DNA of 64,000 nucleotides from Burkholderia contaminans (GCF_029633825.1 NZ_CP090641.1:1550001-1614000); one strand, 5' to 3'; positions 17,570-25,572 are shown, numbered from the stretch's first letter. Numbers and translations are program-made. The notes: generated by a model not told the origin, from the sequence alone.

Positions 17570-18463
17570 TTACTTCTTGCCCTGCGCGAACAGCTCGTCG
17601 AGCTTGCGCTCGTATTCGTGATAGCCGAGGAAGTCGTACAGCTCGGCACGCGTCTGCATCGTCTGCACGGCTTCCTTCTGCGTACCGTCTCGGCGCACCG
17701 TCTCGTAGAAGTTCAGCGCAGCCTTGTTCATCGCGCGATACGCGCCGCAGCAGTACAGCGCGATGTCGACGTTCGCCTCGCGCAGCTCGTCGACCGTGAA
17801 CAGCGGCGTCGAGCCGAACTCGGTCAGGTTCGCGAGGATCGGCACCTTCACCGCGGCCTTGAAGCGGCGGTAGTCGTCGAGCGTCTTCATCGCTTCCGGG
17901 AAAATCATGTCCGCACCGGCTTCGACATAGGCCACAGCGCGCTCGATCGCCGAGTCGATCCCTTCGGCGGCGGCGGCGTCGGTACGCGCCATGATCACGA
18001 ACTGGTCGTCGGTACGTGCATCGACCGCCGCCTTGACGCGATCGACCATTTCCTCGATCGGCACGACTTCCTTGCCCGGACGGTGGCCGCAGCGCTTCTG
18101 GCCGACCTGGTCTTCCAGGTGCACGGCCGCGACGCCGGCCTTGATGAACGAACGCACCGTGCGCGCGATGTTGAACGCGCCGCCCCAGCCGGTATCGATG
18201 TCGACCAGCAGCGGCAGGTCGGTCGCGTTGGTGATCCGGTTCGCGTCGATCAGCACGTCTTCCATCGTGCTGATGCCGAGGTCGGGGATCCCGAGCGAGT
18301 TCGCGGCGACGCCGCCGCCCGACAGGTAGACGGCCTTGAAGCCGACGGCCTGTGCCATCTTGGCCGCGTACGCGGTGATCGCGCCGACCACCTGCAGCGG
18401 CTGCTCGGCCGCGACTGCCGCGCGGAATTTCGCGCCGGCGCTCTGAAGATGCGTATTGCTCAT
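17570..18463 (-). CDS. prpB: PrpB, 2-methylisocitrate lyase
   Basis: A 297-residue PEP mutase/isocitrate lyase superfamily enzyme that cleaves 2-methylisocitrate into pyruvate and succinate. Seen are the catalytic loop [10 protein letters not shown] with Cys near residue 125, the Mg-binding [18 protein letters not shown] and [14 protein letters not shown] sits 7 nt before the ATG at 18463, which fixes the start over an upstream in-frame ATG at 18547. It is the first gene of the operon and is preceded by a sigma-54 promoter. Confidence 0.95.
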   Translation of the reverse strand: MSNTHLQSAGAKFRAAVAAEQPLQVVGAITAYAAKMAQAVGFKAVYLSGGGVAANSLGIPDLGISTMEDVLIDANRITNATDLPLLVDIDTGWGGAFNIARTVRSFIKAGVAAVHLEDQVGQKRCGHRPGKEVVPIEEMVDRVKAAVDARTDDQFVIMARTDAAAAEGIDSAIERAVAYVEAGADMIFPEAMKTLDDYRRFKAAVKVPILANLTEFGSTPLFTVDELREANVDIALYCCGAYRAMNKAALNFYETVRRDGTQKEAVQTMQTRAELYDFLGYHEYERKLDELFAQGKK

Positions 18464-18493
18464 GAACGGCCTCCTGAAGGAACGACCATTAAC

Positions 18494-18509
18494 AGCAAGG
18501 ACCGGGCCA
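18494..18509 (-). promoter_or_regulatory. Sigma-54 (-24/-12) promoter of prpBC-acnD-prpF
   Basis: The minus strand reads TGGCCCGGTCCTTGCT, matching TGGCACG-N4-TTGCW with one mismatch and the required 10-bp distance between GG and GC. Transcription should start about 20 nt before the prpB ATG. The activator would be PrpR, encoded divergently. Confidence 0.85.
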
Positions 18510-18588
18510 GCTCGCGCAACGTCGCTAACCCACTGATTCTTAAGCACCTGGCCGGGGCGAAGCCACGTCCGACGATTTCAATTCAGCA

Positions 18589-18611
18589 ATTTCATGTTTC
18601 AAAAATGAAAT
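18589..18611. promoter_or_regulatory. Inverted repeat ATTTCAT-N9-ATGAAAT, candidate PrpR enhancer site
   Basis: A perfect 7-bp inverted repeat with a 9-bp centre lies about 80 bp upstream of the -24 element and 23 bp before the prpR ATG. A further half site (ATTTCA) is at 18575-18580. Position suits an enhancer-type activator site that could also autoregulate prpR. Assignment to PrpR is inference. Confidence 0.6.
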
Positions 18612-18633
18612 CACGCGCGCATAATCGACCGCC

Positions 18634-20616
18634 ATGGACCTCTCCTCGACCAAGCCCGTCGGCCCGGCCGATCGCGCGGTGCGCCCGCGTATCTGGGCGA
18701 TGGGTATCAGCCGCCTGCGCGACCTGTTTCGCGAGATCGCCGGCGAATTCGACGAACGCGCCGACGTGCGCATCGTCACGCGCGCCTATGAGGATGCACT
18801 CAGCGCAATCGCCGAGGCCGGCACCGCGCGGCCCGACGTGATCGTCGCGGCCGGCTCGAACGGCGGCTTCCTGAAAACGCGTGCGCAGGTGCCGGTGGTG
18901 GTCGTGTCGCCGACCGGCTTCGACGTGATGCAGGCGCTCGCGCGCGCTCGGCGCGACGCGTCGCGGATCGCGCTCGTCAGCGCCGGGGAAACGCCGCCCG
19001 AAGTGCGCCGCTTCGTCGCCGCGTACGGCCTCGACGTGCAGTTTGCGTCATATCAGTCCGCGCAGGAAGCGGAAGCCTGCGTGCACGACCTGCACGACCG
19101 CGGCATCGAGACGATCGTCGGCCCCGGCCTCGTCACCGATCTCGCGGCCAGCGCCGGCATGGGCGCGGTGTTCCTGTATTCGCACGCATCGGTACGCAAG
19201 GCCGTCGAGACGGCGCTCGAAGTCGCGTACGCGACGCATGCCGAGGCGTTCCGCCGCCAGCGGCTCGACAACCTGCTCCAGCACCTGCGCGACGGCGTGG
19301 TCGCGCTCGACGCGCGCGGCCGTGTGGAAGCGATCAACGAGCGGCTCGCGTCGGCGCTCGGGGTCGAACCCGCGGCGGCCGTCGGCCGTGCGCTCGTCGA
19401 CCTGCGGCCCGAGTTGCGCACGCTGCGCGGCGAGGACGGCGACGCGCTCGCGACCGTGCGCGGCGTGCGCTACGTCGTGCATCGCGGGCCGCTCGTCGAT
19501 CGCGGCGTCACGTCGGGCAGCGTGCTGACGTTCCAGGAATCGCGCGCGGTCGAACGGCTCGATCGTGCGCTGCGTTCGCAGCCCACCACGCAGCAGTTCG
19601 CGGCGCGCTACGCGCTCGACGACGTGGTCGGCGCGTCGGCGCCGATGGCGCGCGTGCGCGATCTCGTGCGCCGTTACGCGAAATCCGACGCGACCGTGCT
19701 CGTGCTCGGCGAAAGCGGCACCGGCAAGGAAATGATCGCGCAAAGCCTGCACGCGCTCTCTGCGCGGCGCAGCTACCCGTTCGTCGCGGTCAATTGCGGC
19801 GCGTTTCCGGAAGCGCTGCTCGAAAGCGAGCTGTTCGGCTATGAGGAAGGCGCGTTCACCGGTGCGCGGCGCGGCGGCAAGACCGGCCTGTTCGAAGCCG
19901 CCCACCGCGGCACGCTGTTTCTCGACGAGATCGGCGAGATGCCGCCGTCGCTGCAGAGCCGGCTGCTGCGCGCGCTGCAGGAACGCGAGGTGATCCGCCT
20001 CGGCTCGACCGAGCCGATCCGCATCGACGTGCGCGTGATCGCCGCGACGCACCGTCCGCTGCTCGCGGCCGTCGAGGCCGGCACGTTCCGCGCGGATCTC
20101 TATTACCGGCTCAACATCCTGAACGTCGGCCTGCCGCCGCTGCGCGAGCGCGCAGCCGACATTCCCGCGCTCGCGGCCACGCTGCTCGTGCAGGCCGCAC
20201 GACGCGAACCGCGCCTGGCCGAACGCCTGCGCGATGCCGACGACGCCGCGCGCGTGCTCGGTGCGACGCAGGCCGTGCTTGCGCGCTACGGATGGCCCGG
20301 CAACGTGCGCGAACTGCAGAACGTGATCGAGCGGATCGCGGTGGAGCTCGCCGAGGAAGCCGATGAAAACGATCCGGCCGCCGCATGCGGCGCGCTCGAT
20401 CCCGACGCGCTGCAGGCGATCGCACCCGAGCTGTTCGCGGCACCACCCGACACGGCCGACAGCGACGATGCGCAGACACTGCACGCCCGCCGGCGTCGTG
20501 CGGAAGCCGACGAAATCCGAGCGGTGCTCGACGCGTGCGGCGGCGACCGCGACCGCGCGTGCGCGATGCTCGGCATCAGCAAGACGACGCTGTGGCGGAA
20601 GTTGTCGGCGAAATGA
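18634..20616 (+). CDS. prpR: PrpR, sigma-54-dependent activator of propionate catabolism
   Basis: A 660-residue regulator. Residues 15-200 form the PrpR_N sensor domain (AGSNGGFLKTRAQVPVVVVSPTGFDVM), known to respond to 2-methylcitrate in enterobacteria. A short PAS-like segment (DGVVALDARGRVEAIN) follows. The AAA+ domain has Walker A GESGTGKE near 359 and an intact GAFTGA loop near 406, so it should contact sigma-54. A Fis-type helix-turn-helix (RACAMLGISKTTLWRKL) ends the protein. It is divergent from prpB with a -24/-12 promoter between them. No strong ribosome binding site precedes the ATG at 18634. Confidence 0.95.
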   Translation: MDLSSTKPVGPADRAVRPRIWAMGISRLRDLFREIAGEFDERADVRIVTRAYEDALSAIAEAGTARPDVIVAAGSNGGFLKTRAQVPVVVVSPTGFDVMQALARARRDASRIALVSAGETPPEVRRFVAAYGLDVQFASYQSAQEAEACVHDLHDRGIETIVGPGLVTDLAASAGMGAVFLYSHASVRKAVETALEVAYATHAEAFRRQRLDNLLQHLRDGVVALDARGRVEAINERLASALGVEPAAAVGRALVDLRPELRTLRGEDGDALATVRGVRYVVHRGPLVDRGVTSGSVLTFQESRAVERLDRALRSQPTTQQFAARYALDDVVGASAPMARVRDLVRRYAKSDATVLVLGESGTGKEMIAQSLHALSARRSYPFVAVNCGAFPEALLESELFGYEEGAFTGARRGGKTGLFEAAHRGTLFLDEIGEMPPSLQSRLLRALQEREVIRLGSTEPIRIDVRVIAATHRPLLAAVEAGTFRADLYYRLNILNVGLPPLRERAADIPALAATLLVQAARREPRLAERLRDADDAARVLGATQAVLARYGWPGNVRELQNVIERIAVELAEEADENDPAAACGALDPDALQAIAPELFAAPPDTADSDDAQTLHARRRRAEADEIRAVLDACGGDRDRACAMLGISKTTLWRKLSAK

Positions 20617-20648
20617 ACAGGGCGGTTGCCGCGCAGTGAACGTGAACG

Positions 20649-20669
20649 GGCCGACCGTCAGTCGGCCTT
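20649..20669 (+). terminator. Hairpin after prpR, overlapping the 3' end of the CGNR gene
   Basis: GGCCGAC and GTCGGCC flank a 5-nt loop, followed by TTG. The T-run is weak. The hairpin covers the stop codon of the convergent regulator gene and could separate the two transcripts. Confidence 0.5.
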
Positions 20670-21278
20670 GTGATAGTGGCGGTACGCCTTCGCTCGATTG
20701 CCGCACGACGACATCGAACACCAGCGGCGGCTGCCGTTCTTGCTGTCGTCGATGAACAGCCACTGGCAGGCGTCGTTCGCGCAACGCTTGACCTTCGCGA
20801 GCCGCGCACCGCCGAGCAGGTCGATCGCCGACCACAGCACCGGGCTCAGCAGCCCCGCCAGCGTCGCGCGCCCCTCCGCGATCCGCCACGCATAACCGCC
20901 ATCGATGCGTGCCAGCGCGACGCGCGGCGCCGCTTCCGCCAGGAAGCCGCCGAGCAGCGCGAGATCGTCGGCCTGCGGCTCGCGCTGTTCGGCCTGCGCA
21001 AGAAAGAGCCGATACAGCGCCTCGCGCAACGCGAGCGCGTGCGCCAGCATCGCCGGTTCACCCGCCTCTTCGCCGAGCGCACGACACACTTCCGCCAGGC
21101 CGACCGGCACGCCGGCCTGCTCGCGACACCACGCCAGCAGGTCGTCCATCGTGCCGAAGGTTTCCGTCGGCGGATCGCTGCCGCGCCAATACAGCGTATT
21201 CGCGAAATCGATGCTCAGGGTTTCGGGTGGCGCCGGAATCAGGCAGTCCATCGTGACGGAAGGTTGCGTATCGCTCAT
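20658..21278 (-). CDS. ABATE-domain / CGNR zinc-finger regulator
   Basis: A 206-residue protein. The N-terminal ABATE domain (TLSIDFANTLYWRG...TMDDLLAWCREQAGV) is followed by the CGNR zinc-finger domain KRCANDACQWLFIDDSKNGSRRWCSMSSCGNRAKAYRHY, with four cysteines and the CGNR signature. Such proteins are predicted stress-related transcription factors. It faces a glyoxalase-fold gene across about 276 bp containing two near-identical palindromes, so it is likely the repressor of both. The ATG at 21278 is favoured because an upstream alternative would start inside the operator. Its ribosome binding site is weak. Confidence 0.88.
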   Translation of the reverse strand: MSDTQPSVTMDCLIPAPPETLSIDFANTLYWRGSDPPTETFGTMDDLLAWCREQAGVPVGLAEVCRALGEEAGEPAMLAHALALREALYRLFLAQAEQREPQADDLALLGGFLAEAAPRVALARIDGGYAWRIAEGRATLAGLLSPVLWSAIDLLGGARLAKVKRCANDACQWLFIDDSKNGSRRWCSMSSCGNRAKAYRHYHKAD

Positions 21279-21292
21279 GCCCGGATCGTATC

Positions 21293-21353
21293 TAACCACC
21301 ATGCCGGTTGACAAGCGCCCGAGCGATTTCTAACATAACCAGCATGGTGGTTA
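21293..21353. promoter_or_regulatory. Twin operator TAACCA-N6-TGGTTA
   Basis: Site 2 at 21336-21353 is TAACCA-GCATGG-TGGTTA, a perfect 6-bp palindrome. Site 1 at 21293-21310 (TAACCACCATGCCGGTTG) is nearly its mirror, and TAACCACCATGC / GCATGGTGGTTA form a perfect 12-bp inverted pair between the two. Site 1 overlaps the -35 and site 2 overlaps the -10 of the rightward promoter, ideal for repression. Confidence 0.75.
21308..21336 (+). promoter_or_regulatory. Sigma-70 promoter for the glyoxalase-fold gene
   Basis: TTGACA (21308-21313) and TAACAT (21331-21336) are 17 bp apart, close to the sigma-70 consensus. The opposite strand reads TTGTCA over the same bases with GATACG downstream, so a divergent promoter for the CGNR gene may share the -35 region. 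Confidence 0.75.
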
Positions 21354-21401
21354 AAAACGGGTTTGCCGTACCGACGTCCCTCTCAATCCAAGGAGACACA
21401 G

Positions 21402-21509
21402 ATGATCGATCGTCTTTCGTTCAGGGTTATCCACACCGCCGCCAGCCGCATGTATGACGACAGCACGCTTGGCGCGCTTCGCTACAAGCGGCTGGCATGG
21501 TGTCTCTAA
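21402..21509 (+). pseudogene. Decayed partial duplicate of the glyoxalase-fold gene start
   Basis: A 35-codon ORF (MIDRLSFRVIHTAASRMYDD...) matches the first 32 codons of the intact gene at 21555 (MIDHLSFGVAHIDRSRTFYDS...). The upstream leader is duplicated too, including the spaced CCAAGGAG ribosome binding site. The copies are 153 bp apart. The duplicate diverges and stops after KRLAWCL. It may be a relic, or a translated leader peptide. Confidence 0.7.
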
Positions 21510-21554
21510 GCAGCTTCGCCGCACTGACGTCCCCCTCAGTCCAAGGAGCCACAA

Positions 21555-21938
21555 ATGATCGACCACCTTTCGTTCGGCGTTGCCCACATCGACCGCAGCC
21601 GCACCTTCTACGACAGCGCGCTCGGCGCACTCGGCTACAAGCGTCTGTATAGCGACGACGGCGCCATCGGATACGGCACGACCGAGCCCGAGCTGTGGTT
21701 GGAGCACGTGGCTCGCCCCGTCGTCGCCGATCCCGAGTCGGGATTGCACCTGTCGTTCAAGGCCGCGTCGCCGGTCGAGGTCGACGCGTTCTACCGCGCC
21801 GCGCTCGAGCACGGCGGCAAGGACAACGGCGGGCCCGGCAAACGCGAGCACTACGGCCCCGGCTATTACGCGGCGTTCGTCGTCGACCCCGACGGCTACC
21901 GGCTCGAGGCGCACTGCGAACTCGACAACGTCGTCTGA
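21555..21938 (+). CDS. VOC-family (glyoxalase/bleomycin-resistance fold) protein
   Basis: A 127-residue vicinal-oxygen-chelate protein. HLSFGVAHIDRSRTFYDSALGALGYKRL opens the first beta-alpha-beta-beta-beta unit. HLSFKAASPVEVDAFYRAALEHGGKDNGGPG and the closing YAAFVVDPDGYRLEAHCE complete the second. The metal-ligand positions (first His, Glu in LEAHCE) are present. Family members range from dioxygenases to thiol transferases, so no reaction is claimed. AAGGAG lies 8 nt before the ATG. It is transcribed from the operator-controlled promoter and ends at a strong terminator. Confidence 0.88.
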   Translation: MIDHLSFGVAHIDRSRTFYDSALGALGYKRLYSDDGAIGYGTTEPELWLEHVARPVVADPESGLHLSFKAASPVEVDAFYRAALEHGGKDNGGPGKREHYGPGYYAAFVVDPDGYRLEAHCELDNVV

Positions 21939-21966
21939 TCTGCCCCGTACGGACGCGAACAAGCGA

Positions 21967-22011
21967 CAAGGGCCCGGTTCCGCCTCGCGCGGAATCGGGC
22001 CCTTGGTTTTT
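21967..22011 (+). terminator. Rho-independent terminator of the VOC gene
   Basis: CAAGGGCCCG-G-TTCCG pairs with CGGAA-T-CGGGCCCTTG around a short loop and is followed by GTTTTT. It lies about 30 bp after the stop codon. Confidence 0.92.
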
Positions 22012-22127
22012 GGCTATCTCGCTGCGCTTTCGCGTGGGTCGCCGTCGGCGGTCAAGCCGACGTGTCGGGCAACACGCCCAGCGTGCAGGCGGCCGCATCT
22101 TCCAGCCAGCCCGCGCCGCTCAAGCAC

Positions 22128-22976
22128 TCATTGCGCGTCGCGCGTGCTCTGCAACTGCTCGCCGAGTCCTTCGATCCCGAGGCGCACCACTTGCCCGGCC
22201 TTCAGGAACACCGGCGACGGCTTGATGCCCATGCCGACGCCCGGCGGCGTGCCGGTCGTGATCACGTCGCCCGGCTGCAGGCTCATGCAGCGCGACAGAT
22301 AGGCGATCAGCTGCGCGACGGTGAACACCATCGTGCGCGTGTTGCCGTTCTGATAGCGGTGGCCGTCGACCTCGAGCCACAGATCGAGACGCTGCGGATC
22401 GGGCACCTCGTCGCGCGTGACGAGCCACGGACCGACCGGGCCAAACGTGTCGAAGCCCTTGCCCTTGTCCCACTGGCCGCCGCGCTCGATCTGCCATTCG
22501 CGCTCGGACACGTCGTTGACGACGCAGTAGCCCGCGACGTAATCGAGCGCTCGCGCTTCGTCGACGTCCTTGCAGGACTTGCCGATCACGACGCCCAGCT
22601 CGACTTCCCAGTCGGTCTTGACGGAGCCCTTCGGGATATCGATGCCGTCGTTCGGGCCGCAGATCGAGCTCGTCCACTTGCCGAACACGACCGGCTCCTT
22701 CGGCACCGGCATGCCGGCTTCGGCCGCGTGATCGGCATAGTTCAGGCCGATGCCGATGAATTTGCCGACATGTCCGACGCATGCGCCGATGCGCGGCTCG
22801 CCCGACACCAGCGGCAGCGTGGCCGGATCGATCGCGCGCAGCCGCGCGAGACTCGCGTCGGACAGCACATCGCCGGACAGGTCCGGCACATGCGCGGACA
22901 GGTCGCGAATCCGGCCGTCCGCGTCGAGAATCCCGGGCTTTTCCTGGCCGGACGGGCCATAGCGAAGCAGTTTCAT
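22128..22976 (-). CDS. Fumarylacetoacetate hydrolase-family protein (ureidoglycolate lyase-like)
   Basis: A 282-residue FAH-fold enzyme. GKFIGIGLNYADHAAEAG, VVFGKWTSSICGPND, DWEVELGVVIGK, YCVVNDVSEREWQ, GKGFDTFGPVGPWLVTRDEV and GDVITTGTPPGVGMG are the family landmarks, with metal-binding acidic residues in the E-x-E segment and in NDVSERE. FAH proteins hydrolyse or decarboxylate acylpyruvate-type diketo acids; related enzymes are ureidoglycolate lyase and 2,4-diketo-3-deoxy-L-fuconate hydrolase. The start MKLLRYGPSGQEKPG with GAGG in front is standard. It is divergent from an IclR regulator, its probable controller. Confidence 0.88.
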   Translation of the reverse strand: MKLLRYGPSGQEKPGILDADGRIRDLSAHVPDLSGDVLSDASLARLRAIDPATLPLVSGEPRIGACVGHVGKFIGIGLNYADHAAEAGMPVPKEPVVFGKWTSSICGPNDGIDIPKGSVKTDWEVELGVVIGKSCKDVDEARALDYVAGYCVVNDVSEREWQIERGGQWDKGKGFDTFGPVGPWLVTRDEVPDPQRLDLWLEVDGHRYQNGNTRTMVFTVAQLIAYLSRCMSLQPGDVITTGTPPGVGMGIKPSPVFLKAGQVVRLGIEGLGEQLQSTRDAQ

Positions 22977-23639
22977 CGTGCTTAACCTCTGTTGTCGAAT
23001 GGGACAGGATTCCGGCCGACGCGGCCCTTCACGGCCGCGCGCCGGACTGATTGTCGATCGTCGATGGCGCGCGTCGGCGCCGCATCCGGCATGCCGTCGA
23101 CGCGCGAGGGTCGCGCGGGCGCAGCGATCGTGGCGCCGCACGGAAGTATGGCGCACATCGAACGGGCGGCCGCCGGCCTGCGCATCGGCGACGACGGCCC
23201 GGCACCCGCGACATGGTCCGGCCCGTACCGGCCGGCTACACGCGCGACCGCACCGTCGCTGGCCCGCCAGCCTTTGTACCACCGGCCGCGCAACGGGAAA
23301 TGACGCGCGACGGATACCGACTATTGGTGCGCCCGCGGACGCTGCGGTGCAGCATTGGGGGCAAAGCCGCTGCCCGCTTTCCTTTCGAACACCTTGAACG
23401 TTTGCCACCTGTCATGAATACCGGGTATTCGGGGCTTCCCTGTCATCCCCGGAGCGAACTGATCCGTTCTTATTCGGTAACGATCGGTAAAAAGACGCTG
23501 CATTGCACACTAAATGTTTGTTGTTAAGCTCAAACGGTGGCCTTTGGTGCCACACGAGGGCTCGACACAAGCGGGTTGCAGAATTGGTCAGCGTGCGTCG
23601 CCAACCGACCGACGGCAATCCCCCAACTTCACATCGACA
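22977..23639. other. Divergent intergenic region, FAH gene to IclR gene
   Basis: No convincing gene is seen in these 663 bp. Open frames exist on both strands but have no ribosome binding site or recognisable domain. A direct repeat CGGTAA-N4-CGGTAA at 23475-23490 is the best operator candidate, since IclR proteins act on divergent promoters. Confidence 0.5.
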
Positions 23640-24461
23640 ATGCAAACAACCAATGACCTGCTTCCCGGCTGCGACGCACGGGAATCGATGGGCGCAATCG
23701 ACCGCTATCGCGCTCCCGCGCTCGACAAGGGTCTCGACATTCTCGAACTCCTGTCGGAGCAGAAAGAAGGCCTCACCCGCACTGAAATCACGAAGGAACT
23801 CGGCCGCAACGCGAGCGAGATCTACCGGATGCTCGAACGCCTCGTCGCGCGCCGCTACGTGATGCGCTCGACCGGCGGCGACCGCTACACGCTCAGCCTC
23901 AAGCTGTTCTCGCTCGCACACCGCCATCCGCCGATGAACCGGCTGATCGCCGAGGCGTTGCCGCCGATGCAGCGTTTCGCCGATTCCTCCGAGCAATCCT
24001 GCCACCTGTCCGTCTACGATCGCGGCAACCTGCTCGTGATCGCGCAGGTCGACGGGCCCGGCCCGTGGGGCGTGTCGGTCCGGCTCGGCTCGCGCGTCGG
24101 GCTCGCCGATACGGCATCGGGACGCGTGATGCTGGCGTTCCAGGGCGCCGAGCAGCGCGCGCACATGCTCGCCGAGCACCGCAAGGTCAAGGGCGAAGCG
24201 CCGCTGAACGAGCAGGAACTCGCCTATGCGTGCCAGTCGATCCGGCAGGACGGCTACCTGCGCGAGGACAGCCGCCAGGCGTATGGCGTGACCGACCTGA
24301 GCGCGCCGATCCTCGGGCCGTCCGGCCATGCGATCGCGGTGCTGACCTGCCCGTACATGCGCCGGATCGATGCGCATATGGCGCCGTCCGTCGACACGGT
24401 CGTCGAACGGGTGCGCGAGACGGCCGCCCATCTGTCGATGTGCCGCGACGAGGCCTGCTGA
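23640..24461 (+). CDS. IclR-family transcriptional regulator
   Basis: A 273-residue regulator. The winged helix-turn-helix lies at about residues 20-80 (ALDKGLDILELLSEQKEGLTRTEITKELGRNASEIYRMLERLVARRYV). The IclR effector domain follows, with LADTASGRVMLAF and a C-terminal DLSAPILGPSGHAIAVLTCPYM. The ligand is unknown, but the divergent FAH-family gene suggests a sugar acid or ring-cleavage product. ATGs at 23640 and 23688 are both possible and neither has a strong ribosome binding site. An earlier in-frame ATG at 23514 would add an unusual tail before the HTH. Confidence 0.9.
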   Translation: MQTTNDLLPGCDARESMGAIDRYRAPALDKGLDILELLSEQKEGLTRTEITKELGRNASEIYRMLERLVARRYVMRSTGGDRYTLSLKLFSLAHRHPPMNRLIAEALPPMQRFADSSEQSCHLSVYDRGNLLVIAQVDGPGPWGVSVRLGSRVGLADTASGRVMLAFQGAEQRAHMLAEHRKVKGEAPLNEQELAYACQSIRQDGYLREDSRQAYGVTDLSAPILGPSGHAIAVLTCPYMRRIDAHMAPSVDTVVERVRETAAHLSMCRDEAC

Positions 24462-24642
24462 CGCGCAGGCTCGGCGGAGCGCACCGGGGCGGCGCCATCG
24501 CGTCGCCCTCGGTCGCGCGCAACCCCTTTGCGGCGCGCGATACACGGTGCCATATCGTGCGCCCACGGCGCTACGCTAAAATAGCGGCCCTCTCAAAAAC
24601 TACGGCGGCCGGTTGTCGCGGCCGTCGTGTCCGATGGATGTC

Positions 24643-25185
24643 ATGGCCAAACTTCTGAACGATCAAGAATTCCAGCGTTTCTCCGAACTTCAGCAGAAGC
24701 AGGCAAGCTTCACGATCACGCCCGAAGAGGCGGACGAGCTGCGCGATATCGTCGCGCGCGCGCAGAAGAAGCGCGACGATCGTACCGCTGCAATGCAGGC
24801 GATCGAGAGCTACATCGAGCAGTTCGACATCACGCCCGACGAACTCTTCTCGCCCGAGCAGATCGGCGACGCGGCCCGCACCTACGGGCTCATCACGGCG
24901 ACCAAGAAGGAACGCACGCTGCCGCCGTCGATCACGTTCAACGGCAAGCCGTACCAGTGGACCAAGACGCTCCCGGACGACGTGCGCGGCGCATTGTTCG
25001 AAGCGTTCACGTCCGGCGAATCGGTCAAGCGCTTCATCGCGATGCCGAAGGACACCGCGCGCTGTGCGCTGACGATCGCCCGCCTCGAGCGTGAAACCGG
25101 CGCGGTCTACGCCGATCCGCACCTCGAGGAACTCGCGATTTCGCGCGACCAGGTGAACGACGCGGCATCGAAACTCGCTGCCTGA
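24643..25185 (+). CDS. Conserved protein with H-NS-like linker motif, function unknown
   Basis: A 180-residue acidic-to-neutral protein. The first 60 residues are helical and charged (NDQEFQRFSELQQKQASF...EEADELRDIVARAQKKRDDRTAAMQAIESYIEQF) and lead into DITPDELF. This resembles the coiled coil and EEYDITPEELGF linker of the H-NS protein encoded at 28836-29135. The rest (TFNGKPYQWTKTLPDDVRGALFEAFTSGE...) matches no domain I know and lacks the H-NS DNA-binding core. Starts at 24634 and 24613 are alternatives. A 13-unit repeat array begins 95 bp after the stop codon in the same sense. Confidence 0.7.
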   Translation: MAKLLNDQEFQRFSELQQKQASFTITPEEADELRDIVARAQKKRDDRTAAMQAIESYIEQFDITPDELFSPEQIGDAARTYGLITATKKERTLPPSITFNGKPYQWTKTLPDDVRGALFEAFTSGESVKRFIAMPKDTARCALTIARLERETGAVYADPHLEELAISRDQVNDAASKLAA

Positions 25186-25279
25186 ACGGGGTCATGGGCA
25201 CGGTTCGTGCGTGCCCGCACCCCGCATGACGCCGGCCCAGGCCAGCGCTGCGCTTGCGGGAGACGTGCATCCGGACGCT

Positions 25280-25572
25280 CCCGAAAAGCCTCACCTTTGC
25301 ATCCCGCAAGCGCTCACCCACACCTCCCGAAAAAGCTCACCAAGGCTCCTGGAAACCCTCACCCAGGTCTCCCGGATGTGCTCACCAATACGTCCCGCAG
25401 ACCCTCACCGATGTGCCCCGGAAAGGCTCACCGGCGGCTCCCGCAGACGCTCACCGGCCACTCCCGGGAAGGCTCACCTAGTGTTCCCGTATCGACTCAC
25501 CAAGTGCTCCCGTATCGGCTCACCCCGACACGTCCCGGAGAAGCTCACCGACAGCTCCCGAAAAGTCTCACC
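25280..25572 (+). repeat. Array of 13 degenerate 23-bp units, TCCCG-N6-CTCACC
   Basis: CTCACC is invariant in all 13 units (starts 25290, 25313, 25336, 25358, 25381, 25404, 25427, 25450, 25473, 25496, 25519, 25544, 25567). A CCCG block (CCTG in unit 4) begins exactly 10 bp before each, usually after a T. Unit spacing is 23 bp except one 22 and one 25. The N6 and the bases between units are not conserved, so this is not simple recent expansion but looks maintained by selection on two short blocks. It lies between the 180-residue protein gene and the convergent acetyltransferase gene. Confidence 0.97.

Noticed and set aside
23051..23527. A 158-codon gene between the FAH and IclR genes
   Set aside because: Composition is Arg/Gly-rich without domain, no ribosome binding site, and it runs into the IclR upstream region.
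25280..25572. CRISPR array
   Set aside because: The units are 23 bp with only two short conserved blocks and no separate unique spacers, and no cas gene is near.
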